Source: an uncultured Collinsella sp. | GTDB lineage: Bacteria > Actinomycetota > Coriobacteriia > Coriobacteriales > Coriobacteriaceae | NCBI GenBank assembly: GCA_900555955.1 | Contig: USNA01000061.1 | Span: forward strand, 1-6,186 | DNA: 6,186 nucleotides | Reading direction: 5' to 3' | In this document: positions 1 to 6,186 of the stretch, piece after piece | Numbering within the stretch: the stretch's first letter is position 1 | How the letters are laid out: every line of letters starts with the position of its first letter | Made by a program: the position numbers and the translations under genes | Notes under the pieces: model-generated | What the model was told of the DNA's origin: nothing | The model's input: the letters and a program-made list of their open reading frames with translations, nothing else | The model's database searches: none

Positions 1-1044
1 GTCCGCCCGCACGGTAGCGCTGCCGCGATTCGCCGCGGGCCGGCGCTTTCGCGGAGCACCCGTACGGGCGAAAGGTTCAAGGCGCGCCGCGAGTTCATTT
101 GCCGAAGGACGAGCATCTTGCGATACCGCAAGACAAGCCATAATCGCGTTGACCAAGCCCTGCTCGCGGGGAGTTGTGGGCGAAAGGGGTTGCGGCTGCA
201 CGGTGCGCTTGAGGCGCGCGTGATCTCCAGAGCGCCTGAGCTCCGCCTCAAAGGGGGCGCGTCCGCAATAAAGCTCGTAGAGGATGCTTCCCAGCGCATA
301 GATGTCGACGGCGGGATTGTCGCGCGCACTGGAGTCGGCCTTAAAGCGCTCCAGCATTTCGGGTGCCGCGTATGCCGGCGTGGCACCGCGAAAAGCGTTG
401 ACGTCGACGGTAAAGGAAAAGTCCGGTTTAACGAGCTTGGCACTGCCCATATCGATCAGGCAGATGTCAAAATAGCCACTCGACACCTGCTCCTCGAGCG
501 GGATGCGATCGTGACGCAGCATGATGTTGCGCATGGAGAGGTCGCGGTGAACAAAGGGCGTGTCGAGCGATTGCGTGGACAAGATGATCTTGAGTACGCT
601 CAGGCCCAGCGCGGCAACGATATCACCGGGGCAGGTTGCAGCGCCATCACTCAGAGCTGGTCGTGCATCAAGAAGCGAGACGCCGTCAACCCATTCCATA
701 AGCAGCGCCGGGGTTCCGTCTGCCGTGTAGCCAAAACCGTAGACATCGGGAAAACCCCTTAGGTTGGATACGACGGAGAGCGTGCGGTACTCCTCTTCCA
801 AAGTTTCTCGGTTGAGCTGTTCTTGCTCGGGTTGGGCATCGGGGCGCGGCATCTTAAGCGCGAGCTCAAAAGCGCGATCGCCGCTCTGGACGCGGCGGAC
901 ATAGGCGTTGCCGCCAAAGCCGCCCTTTTGCGGCGGAACGAGAAGCGTGCAGAAGCGACGCCGTGCCGCAGCCTGCTCGCGCTCGGTGAGCAGCGCTGGC
1001 GTATGAAACTTGACGAGTCGAACTTCTTCGTAAGAACCGGTCAT
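1..1044 (-). CDS. Eukaryotic-like protein kinase (Hanks type), 3' end cut by the window
   Basis: Reading leftward from the ATG at 1044-1042 gives 348 codons with no stop before the left edge, so the C-terminus is missing. The kinase fold is legible in order: Gly-rich loop GGFGGNAYV (residues 41-49), catalytic lysine K64 in ALKMP, acidic residues E80-E85 suitable for the helix-C salt bridge, catalytic loop HRDLSMRN (166-173), metal-binding DMG (198-200, replacing DFG), activation-segment ATPAYAAPEM (221-230), and DIYALGSILYEL (248-258). All ATP- and metal-binding residues are present, so it should be active. The P+1 region (TPAYAAPE) is of the Ser/Thr type, but the catalytic loop lacks the usual lysine. 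No membrane segment is seen up to residue 348, where a basic, Ala/Pro-rich tail begins; extracellular sensor domains could lie beyond the edge. It is transcribed divergently from the FHA/AAA+ operon and is the obvious writer for the FHA reader. Ribosome binding is weak (AAAGGA 12 nt upstream, or GAAAG 6 nt upstream). Confidence 0.93.
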   Translation of the reverse strand, partial: MTGSYEEVRLVKFHTPALLTEREQAAARRRFCTLLVPPQKGGFGGNAYVRRVQSGDRAFELALKMPRPDAQPEQEQLNRETLEEEYRTLSVVSNLRGFPDVYGFGYTADGTPALLMEWVDGVSLLDARPALSDGAATCPGDIVAALGLSVLKIILSTQSLDTPFVHRDLSMRNIMLRHDRIPLEEQVSSGYFDICLIDMGSAKLVKPDFSFTVDVNAFRGATPAYAAPEMLERFKADSSARDNPAVDIYALGSILYELYCGRAPFEAELRRSGDHARLKRTVQPQPLSPTTPREQGLVNAIMACLAVSQDARPSANELAARLEPFARTGAPRKRRPAANRGSATVRAD

Positions 1045-1095
1045 GGCGCGCTTTCATCCTTTCTTCCATTAGCAGGATATGCGCTTGCCGCCGCC

Positions 1096-1148
1096 TTCTG
1101 TTGCGCAACATCGACAAATCTGCCGCTCGCCAATGTTGCGCAACAGAA
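1096..1148. repeat. Paired 12-bp palindromes within a 16-bp inverted repeat, probable operator
   Basis: The perfect palindrome TGTTGCGCAACA occurs twice, at 1099-1110 and 1134-1145. The surrounding 16 bases are also symmetric: 1096-1111 (TTCTGTTGCGCAACAT) is the exact reverse complement of 1133-1148, with a 21-bp spacer. Centre-to-centre spacing is 35 bp, a little over three helical turns, which suits two dimers bound on nearly the same DNA face or a looped tetramer. Position between divergent genes argues for a shared transcription-factor site. The regulator family is not identifiable from the motif alone, and none is encoded in the window. Confidence 0.75.
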
Positions 1149-1208
1149 TCGCGCAAGACGGCGGTAGAAAGATGTAGGAAAGACGCAAGGACCAAGCTGG
1201 TCAAAAAC

Positions 1209-1214
1209 GGAGGG
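1209..1214 (+). promoter_or_regulatory. Ribosome binding site that fixes the start of the 499-aa gene
   Basis: GGAGGG lies 9 nt upstream of the ATG at 1224. The frame stays open upstream to a TTG at 1101, but that TTG sits inside the left palindrome and has no Shine-Dalgarno sequence, so the ATG at 1224 is preferred. Confidence 0.8.
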
Positions 1215-1223
1215 ATAGCAAGT

Positions 1224-2723
1224 ATGAGCGCCGTGGTTGGGATGTTTACATCTGTTGGCCCTGCGGCAAGTAGCGCCGCATCTACTGGGACAAGCTTGGG
1301 TGCTGCCGGCGCTGTTGGTATGGTCCTTTTGGCTCCTACCGCAATTGTTACGGGTGCGTTGGCTGCCCGTGAGACGGCGGAAAAAAATGCAAGTTATGCT
1401 GCCAAAGAGGAATTCAATGAGACTCTCGCGGACCTTAGGAAACGGATTGATGAGATAGCTTCCGGGCTGGATGAATCAACACGGGCAATGTTGGATGAGT
1501 TGATCACCAATTGTTCTCGCTCCTTTTATGCCGAACATGAAGAAAACACGATGAGTCTTGGTAGGGATACAAGGGTGAGGATGGAGAAGGCGTTGGCTCA
1601 TTTGCTTTCAACGCTTCACGTCCTGTTTCCACAAATGACTTTTGACGCTCATCTGAAGCAGAGGATGGAGATGAGCAAAAGTCAGATTGATGCTGCTTTG
1701 ACCGTTGAAAAGCTGAGAGCAGAAGGTCTTGCTAGGGCGATTGATTTTGATGTAACGCCTGATAATCCTATAGATCTGAAGAGGGCATTGCTTCAGATAA
1801 CCGCGGCGGCGGAGTCTTCTTCGGGCGTTGAAACGTTTGAGGGGGCGGCGCAATCATTTGACGCGTGGTCGGAAGTCGCCATCTCTTTGATGCAGGATGA
1901 AGCCTTGGATATGGCGCTGCGTAATCGAATAAGCGCGAAATTCGAATCGATCCGCGCCGTCTATGATGCGCTTGATTCCGATTCAACTGTTGAGGAGCTG
2001 CTTGCTATTAATAAGAGCATCAAGGATTTCGATCATGTCATGAAGCGCGCCCAGTATGAGTCTGCCGAGAAGCATGAGCAGTACACGCAGTACCAGATTC
2101 GAGTAGAGCTACTCAACGATCGATACCATCGCCCGACTGTTCTCAAGCACATTTATGAAATCGATAATATCTACGAAGAAATCGAAATCGCCGATGCCGA
2201 GCTTGATAAGGCCGTAAAAGACGAGTATATCGAGCGTGCAATTAATGATGCTATGACGGAACGTGGCGTCAATGTGGTCCGTTATGCCGTTATGGATGGC
2301 TCGGGCAAACCCTGGCGTCTTATGTTTGACACAAACGAACACAAAGCGGTCGCCGTCCTTAAGGGTAGCAGCGAACAGCAGGTCATCATGCGTGTCGTAG
2401 AGGCTGACCCAGCTGAGTTTTCTGAAGACCCGAATAATCCCACGATTATCAAAGACATGAAGATCCAGGATCAGTCAACCGTCGATAAGGCCGTTCAGGA
2501 CCAAGTGGAGTTTTGTGACTTCTATAAGCAGTTCAGTGAAGACCTTAAGAAGCGCGGCGTCTTTGCGGACACCTCGGCTGGTTTTGTGCGGCCGCCAAGT
2601 CCGGATGCTGCAGTCGAGATTCACCCGCACGATTACGTGCCGCCCACACCTTCCGCAGATGCGGAACGTCGTCTGCGTAATCGCCGTCAAGCAAGTCAAC
2701 TCAAGCAGAGGGAAATGAGGTAA
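1224..2723 (+). CDS. Helical protein of unknown function with N-terminal hydrophobic segment
   Basis: The product is 499 aa. I do not recognise a family. Residues 1-25 are small and Ser/Ala/Gly-rich. Residues 26-48 form a Gly/Ala-rich hydrophobic stretch (GAAGAVGMVLLAPTAIVTGALAA) that could be a membrane or hairpin insertion segment; it has no positively charged n-region or signal-peptidase site typical of secretion. From about 50 to 345 the chain is highly charged and predicted mostly helical, with coiled-coil-like stretches around 60-90, 255-300 and 315-345. Residues 350-395 look like a short beta-rich module (VVRYAVMDGSGKPWRLMF, then HKAVAVLKG and QVIMRVVEA). The tail (455-499) is proline-containing and ends in a strongly basic segment (ERRLRNRRQ). 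It leads the operon and its stop is 3 nt before the FHA gene, so it is probably a partner or client of the FHA/AAA+ proteins. Sampled lines are about 42-43% GC against roughly 60% or more next door, hinting at a separate origin or faster divergence. Confidence 0.9.
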   Translation: MSAVVGMFTSVGPAASSAASTGTSLGAAGAVGMVLLAPTAIVTGALAARETAEKNASYAAKEEFNETLADLRKRIDEIASGLDESTRAMLDELITNCSRSFYAEHEENTMSLGRDTRVRMEKALAHLLSTLHVLFPQMTFDAHLKQRMEMSKSQIDAALTVEKLRAEGLARAIDFDVTPDNPIDLKRALLQITAAAESSSGVETFEGAAQSFDAWSEVAISLMQDEALDMALRNRISAKFESIRAVYDALDSDSTVEELLAINKSIKDFDHVMKRAQYESAEKHEQYTQYQIRVELLNDRYHRPTVLKHIYEIDNIYEEIEIADAELDKAVKDEYIERAINDAMTERGVNVVRYAVMDGSGKPWRLMFDTNEHKAVAVLKGSSEQQVIMRVVEADPAEFSEDPNNPTIIKDMKIQDQSTVDKAVQDQVEFCDFYKQFSEDLKKRGVFADTSAGFVRPPSPDAAVEIHPHDYVPPTPSADAERRLRNRRQASQLKQREMR

Positions 2724-2726
2724 ACC

Positions 2727-3743
2727 ATGACATGGGAATGCCCTATCTGTGGTCTTATGAACGATGATGCCCGCGATATGTGCGAGGACTGTGGGACGCC
2801 GCGTCCCGCTGGTGCGGCCCCCGCGCCTTCGGCCCCTGCGCCCGCGGTCTCGGCACCCGAGGCGCCAGTCGCCTCTGCGTCCGGCTTTGCCGCCGCGGTC
2901 GCTGAGCGTCCGGCTCCCGCCGTCTACCCTGCAACATCATCGATGGACAGTGCTTCGCGGCCTCAGCGTCCCGCACCCCAGCAGGCACATCAGGCTGCTC
3001 CTGCTCCCACGCCGCAGCCTACCCCCATGCCCGTTCCGCAACCTGCTCCGGTTCCTGCGCCGCAGCCGACGCCTGCGCCGATGCCACGGCCGACGCCTGC
3101 GCCAATGCCGCAGCCCGCGCCGCAACCCATGGCGAATGCTGCAACTACTCCCGCGGCTCCCGCGCTTACGCTTGCCGATCCAGTAATGGGTGAGCAGCTT
3201 CGTCTCACGGACGCTGCCGTGCTTGGACGCAACGCGTTTCCTTCTATGGCTTCGAACTTTGCCATGTCCCGGCAGCATGCCAGCGTTCGTTTTGAGCGGG
3301 GCACATGGATGGTTGCCGATGAGGGGTCCAATAACGGAACGGCTCTTATGCGTGGCGGCCAGATCCTCAACTTGGTTCCCGGCGTGGCCCAGCCGATTCA
3401 TACCGGCGATACGCTACTCATTCCGGCTGCGTCTGGCGAGTTTGCCCAATTGCGTCTGACGGTTACTGTGGAGGAACCGCCTGCGGCGCAACCCGTGCAG
3501 ACCCAGGCTTGGTCTGCGCCTCAGCCCGCGTCTGCTGCGGCACCGGTTGTTTCTGCTGCTGGTGAGTCTGCGGGTGTCGAGGGCTGGTTTGTCGAGTGCC
3601 CCGAGTGCGGTCGTTTGCATCTCGTTGCTGATGAGCGCGCAAAGGTTGGGGATGGCTGTGAGGAATGCGGTTGCTCGCTTGCACGTACCTCGGCCGTGTA
3701 CCGTACACTCGATCCGGGCGAGGATTACGCCGATGTTCGTTAG
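2727..3743 (+). CDS. FHA-domain adaptor with RanBP2-type zinc finger and C-terminal zinc ribbon
   Basis: The product is 338 aa. FHA domains bind phosphothreonine peptides. Residues 3-22 fit the RanBP2-type zinc finger pattern exactly: W3, C5-x2-C8, x3, N12, x6, C19-x2-C22. Residues 28-146 are a disordered Ala/Pro linker with octapeptide repeats. The FHA domain spans about 147-248 and keeps the ligand-binding residues: G167-R168, S181-R182-x-H184 and the SNNGT loop (201-205). A second Ala/Pro linker (250-285) leads to a zinc ribbon at 291-314 (CPEC, 16 residues, CEEC). There is no membrane segment, so it should be a cytoplasmic scaffold. The start at 2727 is preceded by GAGG (2717-2720), 6 nt upstream. 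The 3' end overlaps the radical SAM gene by 11 nt. The natural writer is the divergent kinase at 1-1044; which operon protein carries the phosphothreonine is unknown. Confidence 0.93.
   Translation: MTWECPICGLMNDDARDMCEDCGTPRPAGAAPAPSAPAPAVSAPEAPVASASGFAAAVAERPAPAVYPATSSMDSASRPQRPAPQQAHQAAPAPTPQPTPMPVPQPAPVPAPQPTPAPMPRPTPAPMPQPAPQPMANAATTPAAPALTLADPVMGEQLRLTDAAVLGRNAFPSMASNFAMSRQHASVRFERGTWMVADEGSNNGTALMRGGQILNLVPGVAQPIHTGDTLLIPAASGEFAQLRLTVTVEEPPAAQPVQTQAWSAPQPASAAAPVVSAAGESAGVEGWFVECPECGRLHLVADERAKVGDGCEECGCSLARTSAVYRTLDPGEDYADVR
3018..3113 (+). repeat. Four 24-bp repeats encoding Pro-rich octapeptides
   Basis: Within the FHA gene linker (residues 98-129) the octapeptide recurs as PTPMPVPQ, PAPVPAPQ, PTPAPMPR and PTPAPMPQ. 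The last two DNA units (3066-3089 and 3090-3113) match at 21 of 24 positions, indicating recent tandem duplication; the first two are diverged. The peptide is an extended polyproline-type spacer. Confidence 0.85.
3720..3724 (+). promoter_or_regulatory. Ribosome binding site of the radical SAM gene inside the FHA gene
   Basis: GAGGA ends 8 nt before the ATG at 3733 and lies within the last codons of the FHA gene. It supports the ATG at 3733 over the in-frame upstream ATGs (from 3547), which would add about 60 residues out of frame with the FHA gene and unlike any radical SAM N-terminus. Confidence 0.75.
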
Positions 3744-4329
3744 CCATGTGCTTGCCCCCGTCGTCTCGCTGGGTCCGGGAGAACGTATTGTTGTCTGGAC
3801 CGCTGGTTGTTCAAAGCGTTGTGCCGGATGTATTTCGCCCCAATGGCGCGGCCAGTCGCCCGATCAAGATGTCGATGTTGATGAGCTTGCGCAGATGTTG
3901 CTCGATACCGCGCGCGAGCACGGCGTACATCGGCTGACGGTTTCGGGTGGAGACCCGCTCGAGCAGGCATCAGAGCTCGTGAAGCTGCTGGCAACGATCC
4001 GTTGCGCTTACGATGACATTCTCGTTTACACCGGATTTACGCTCGAAGAGCTGCCGCAGGTGATCGGTGCGGATACGTGGGAGACACTCAAGCCCCTCAT
4101 CGATGTGCTGATTGACGGTCCGTACATAGACGAGCTTAACGTGCCCGACTGCGCGCTGCGCGGTTCGACTAACCAGCGCGTAATCTACCTGAGCGACCGC
4201 CCGCACGATGACTACGACCAGTATCTTCAACAGCCTCGTCAGCTTCAAAACTATGTCCAGGACGGCACGATTATCACCGTTGGTATTGCCGACCGCTACC
4301 ACCATGAATTTTCTGCCAAGGAGGTATAA
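3733..4329 (+). CDS. NrdG-like radical SAM activase
   Basis: The product is 198 aa. Radical SAM enzymes use a [4Fe-4S] cluster to cleave S-adenosylmethionine and make a 5'-deoxyadenosyl radical. The cluster motif CSKRCAGC gives C26-x3-C30-x2-C33, followed by ISPQW as in NrdG-type activases. Other family marks are SGGDPL (71-76, the SAM-binding GGDP), VYTGFTLEEL (98-107), VLIDGPYIDEL (125-135) and RGSTNQRVI (143-151). These match class III ribonucleotide reductase activating proteins, which are usually a little shorter (about 155-180 aa). NrdG normally sits next to the reductase NrdD; here it sits between an FHA gene and an AAA+ gene and no glycyl-radical enzyme is visible. I therefore do not give the nrdG symbol: it may be a housekeeping activase paralog recruited to a new target. 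Translation is probably coupled to the FHA gene (11-nt overlap). Confidence 0.88.
   Translation: MFVSHVLAPVVSLGPGERIVVWTAGCSKRCAGCISPQWRGQSPDQDVDVDELAQMLLDTAREHGVHRLTVSGGDPLEQASELVKLLATIRCAYDDILVYTGFTLEELPQVIGADTWETLKPLIDVLIDGPYIDELNVPDCALRGSTNQRVIYLSDRPHDDYDQYLQQPRQLQNYVQDGTIITVGIADRYHHEFSAKEV
4318..4325 (+). promoter_or_regulatory. Strong Shine-Dalgarno for the AAA+ gene
   Basis: AAGGAGGT, complementary to the 16S rRNA 3' end, lies 7 nt before the ATG at 4333. It overlaps the last codons of the radical SAM gene. It is the best ribosome binding site in the window and suggests the AAA+ protein is made in higher amount than its operon partners. Confidence 0.85.
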
Positions 4330-4332
4330 CAC

Positions 4333-6186
4333 ATGGCAACTGATTTCGAGCGCCAATCCTGGCAGCGCGAGATGCTCAACTTTAAAGGGGTGAAGAGCCT
4401 CTTTATCCTTGAGGGCAACGTGAATGACAAGTATCCCGATGTGGTTGACGGCGGCCTTCAGTTCTCGGAGCTCGCCGAGGTCGTGCGCGGCCTTTTTGAA
4501 GACGCCAATGGCTCAGTTGAGTACAACGTGGCATATTTCGATCCCATCCAGCTGTTTTCGAGCAGCATGGGCAACGTCGATTGCAAGCGCCTGGTGTCGC
4601 TGGCGCACGACGAGGCTTCCAAGAGCGACGACCGCATGATGGAGGCGAACGCCTGTATCGCCGATGGCCGCCAAGCATATGCCACCGAGCAGTCGAGCCT
4701 GCCATCATACGGCGAGGTTATCCGCTCAATGTTGCGCCTTAAATACAACGACAATCCCGATGGCGGCACCGAGGCCAAGCCGCTTTGCGTGATCGTCAAC
4801 ATGGCGTCGCGTCTGCTTGCCTCCTCGACCGGTCTTATGCCCGACGAGACGCAGTTTTTCCTTAATCTGTACCTTGGTGCTAGCAAAGCACGCCTTATTA
4901 ACCGCACGGCTGTCAACACGCTCATTCTGGTAACGGATAACGTGCGCAACCTGCCCGTGTGGTTTATCGAGGAGAACCCCTTCTTGCGCACCATCACGCT
5001 GCCGCATCCCGACCGCGACATGCGCGAAGCCTATATTCAGAGCAAGTTTGGCTTTGGTGAGGCGCTGTCCGATTCCGATGACCGCGCGGTGCGTCGCTTT
5101 ATCGATACCACCGACGGCATGAGCGTGAAGGAGCTCGAGGGCCTGCAGCGCATGTATCAGCGCGATATGCAAAACCCCGATGCTTCCATCGAGGCCATCC
5201 TTCCCAAGCTCGTCGACGTGTATAAGTACGGTTTTCGCGAGAACAAATGGCAGCAGATGTTCGAGAAGCTCGAAGAGGATCCCGAGGCAAAGATCAAACG
5301 CCGCGTGAAGGGCCAGGACGAAGCCGTTGAGAAGGCCGTCACCGTGCTCAAGCGCTCCGTTATGGGCCTTTCGGGCGCCACCCATTCGTCTGGTTCCAAG
5401 CCCAAAGGCGTCCTGTTTTTGAGCGGTCCCACCGGTACCGGTAAGACCGAGATCGTTAAGGCCATTACGGAGCTCCTCTTTGGCGACGAGCGCAGCATGC
5501 TGCGTTTTGATATGTCAGAGTACGGTGCCGAAAACTCCGACCAAAAGCTCTTTGGTGCTCCTCCGGGATACGTGGGCTATGCCGAGGGCGGTCAGCTGAC
5601 CAATGCGGTCAAGGCCAATCCGTTCTCGGTAGTTCTTTTCGACGAGATCGAGAAGGCCGCGCCCAGCATTATGGACAAGTTCCTGCAGATCCTCGAAGAT
5701 GGCCGCCTGACCGATGGCCAGGGTAATACCGTGTACTTCTCTGAGACGGTCATCTTCTTTACGAGCAACATCGGCTTTTCCAAAATTGAGATCGATGCCC
5801 AGGGCAACGAAGTGCGTAATACCATCGCGCCCAACACGCCCTATAACGAGATTTGCGAGCGCGTGCGCACCGAGATGGATCGCGAGTTTAAGCCCGAGTT
5901 CTTGGGCCGTATCGGCGACAACGTGGTGATCTTCAACTTTATCGACGATGCCGTGGCACTTCAGATCCTTAATTCCAAGATCGATGCCGTTAACCGCAAC
6001 GTGCATAAGGCACAGCCCGATATTACGGTTGAGGCGACCGACGCTGCCCGCGAGCTGCTGCACTCCATTGCCATGACGGATGCTGTCAAGGCTAAGGGCG
6101 GCCGCGGCATTGGCAACTTGGTGGAGAGCGGCTACCTTAACGGGCTTTCCGATTTTCTGTTTGAACACCGCGCCGAGTGGCGCGGC
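4333..6186 (+). CDS. Clp-type AAA+ ATPase with degenerate first AAA-like domain, 3' end cut
   Basis: 618 codons are visible and the frame is open at the right edge. Residues 328-618 are a ClpB/ClpC D2-like AAA+ module: entry motif RVKGQDEAV (324-332), Walker A GPTGTGKT (365-372, K371), FDMSEY (392-397), pore loop GYVGY (412-416, aromatic Y413), Walker B VVLFDEIEKA (433-442, D437/E438), sensor 1 TSN (477-479), arginine finger R526 in FLGRIGD, and sensor 2 R591 in GGRGIGN. All catalytic residues are present, so it should hydrolyse ATP and thread or remodel protein through a hexameric ring. Residues 15-300 resemble an AAA+ domain that has lost its P-loop: a Walker B-like strand PLCVIVNM (150-157), a sensor 1-like strand TLILVTDN (196-203), and a lid-like LPHPDRDMREAYI (223-235), but no GxxGxGK. 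No Clp N-terminal repeat and no ClpP-docking loop are seen, pointing to a disaggregase or remodeller and not a protease partner. It is the fourth gene of the operon, 3 nt after the radical SAM gene. Confidence 0.93.
   Translation, partial: MATDFERQSWQREMLNFKGVKSLFILEGNVNDKYPDVVDGGLQFSELAEVVRGLFEDANGSVEYNVAYFDPIQLFSSSMGNVDCKRLVSLAHDEASKSDDRMMEANACIADGRQAYATEQSSLPSYGEVIRSMLRLKYNDNPDGGTEAKPLCVIVNMASRLLASSTGLMPDETQFFLNLYLGASKARLINRTAVNTLILVTDNVRNLPVWFIEENPFLRTITLPHPDRDMREAYIQSKFGFGEALSDSDDRAVRRFIDTTDGMSVKELEGLQRMYQRDMQNPDASIEAILPKLVDVYKYGFRENKWQQMFEKLEEDPEAKIKRRVKGQDEAVEKAVTVLKRSVMGLSGATHSSGSKPKGVLFLSGPTGTGKTEIVKAITELLFGDERSMLRFDMSEYGAENSDQKLFGAPPGYVGYAEGGQLTNAVKANPFSVVLFDEIEKAAPSIMDKFLQILEDGRLTDGQGNTVYFSETVIFFTSNIGFSKIEIDAQGNEVRNTIAPNTPYNEICERVRTEMDREFKPEFLGRIGDNVVIFNFIDDAVALQILNSKIDAVNRNVHKAQPDITVEATDAARELLHSIAMTDAVKAKGGRGIGNLVESGYLNGLSDFLFEHRAEWRG

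Larger units (their letters stand above)
1045..1223. promoter_or_regulatory. Divergent intergenic region between kinase and operon
   Basis: This 179-bp gap separates the kinase start (minus strand) from the first operon gene (plus strand), so promoters for both units should lie here. I could not find a convincing -35/-10 pair with 16-18 bp spacing on either strand. AT-rich patches at 1066-1080 (minus-strand side) and 1165-1180 (plus-strand side) are possible -10 locations only. The clear structure is the pair of palindromes at 1099-1110 and 1134-1145. Confidence 0.6.

Noticed and set aside
118..762. Plus-strand open frame opposite the kinase
   Set aside because: It is antisense to a clear kinase with all motifs, and its product has no recognisable features.
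1096..1148. Inverted repeat as an intrinsic terminator
   Set aside because: It lies between divergent starts, has a 21-bp loop and no T-tract on either side, and each arm is itself a palindrome, which fits protein binding better.
1101..1223. 41-residue N-terminal extension of the 499-aa protein from a TTG at 1101
   Set aside because: The TTG is inside the palindrome and has no ribosome binding site, while GGAGGG sits 9 nt before the ATG at 1224.
3547..3732. Longer radical SAM protein starting at 3547
   Set aside because: The extra 62 residues overlap the FHA zinc-ribbon coding sequence in another frame and do not resemble the family; GAGGA before 3733 supports the short form.
5770..5778. 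IGF (residues 480-482) of the AAA+ protein as a ClpP-docking tripeptide
   Set aside because: It directly follows the sensor 1 asparagine and not the downstream loop where ClpP-binding IGF/IGL motifs sit; that loop has no such motif.
4458..6168. Several long minus-strand open frames opposite the AAA+ gene
   Set aside because: They mirror the high-GC coding strand of an unambiguous AAA+ gene and lack ribosome binding sites or recognisable motifs.
1..6186. Type VI secretion regulatory locus
   Set aside because: Kinase, FHA protein and Clp-type ATPase are suggestive, but no sheath, tube, baseplate or membrane-complex gene is present and the inferred host is Gram-positive.

Overview
The window most likely comes from a high-GC Gram-positive bacterium of the Coriobacteriia (Collinsella-like gut actinobacteria). 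This is inferred from overall codon choice, strong AAGGAGG-type ribosome binding sites and general protein flavour; no taxonomic marker gene is present. It is a coding-dense accessory region: one leftward gene, one short divergent intergenic region, and one tight rightward operon.

Layout. Positions 1-1044 (minus strand) hold a eukaryotic-like protein kinase whose 3' end runs off the left edge. Positions 1045-1223 are a divergent intergenic region with two identical perfect 12-bp palindromes 35 bp apart, which look like a paired operator. From 1224 to the right edge there are four plus-strand genes: (1) a 499-aa helical protein of unknown function with an N-terminal Gly/Ala-rich hydrophobic segment (1224-2723); (2) a 338-aa FHA protein with a RanBP2-type zinc finger, a Pro-rich repeat linker and a C-terminal zinc ribbon (2727-3743); (3) a 198-aa radical SAM protein resembling the anaerobic ribonucleotide reductase activase NrdG (3733-4329); (4) a ClpB/ClpC-D2-like AAA+ ATPase preceded by a domain that looks like an AAA+ fold without a P-loop (4333 to the right edge, incomplete). 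Gaps are 3 nt, an 11-nt overlap and 3 nt, so the four genes are almost certainly co-transcribed.

How they may work together (inference). The kinase would phosphorylate threonines on an operon partner. The FHA protein has an intact phosphothreonine-binding motif set and could read that mark as an adaptor. The AAA+ protein supplies unfolding or remodelling power, the helical protein may be the membrane-associated or structural client, and the radical SAM protein adds a redox or radical-modification step. Kinase, FHA protein and Clp-type ATPase also occur together in type VI secretion (PpkA, Fha, ClpV), but nothing else of that machine is visible. I do not recognise this exact combination as a named system, so it is the main candidate here for something undescribed.
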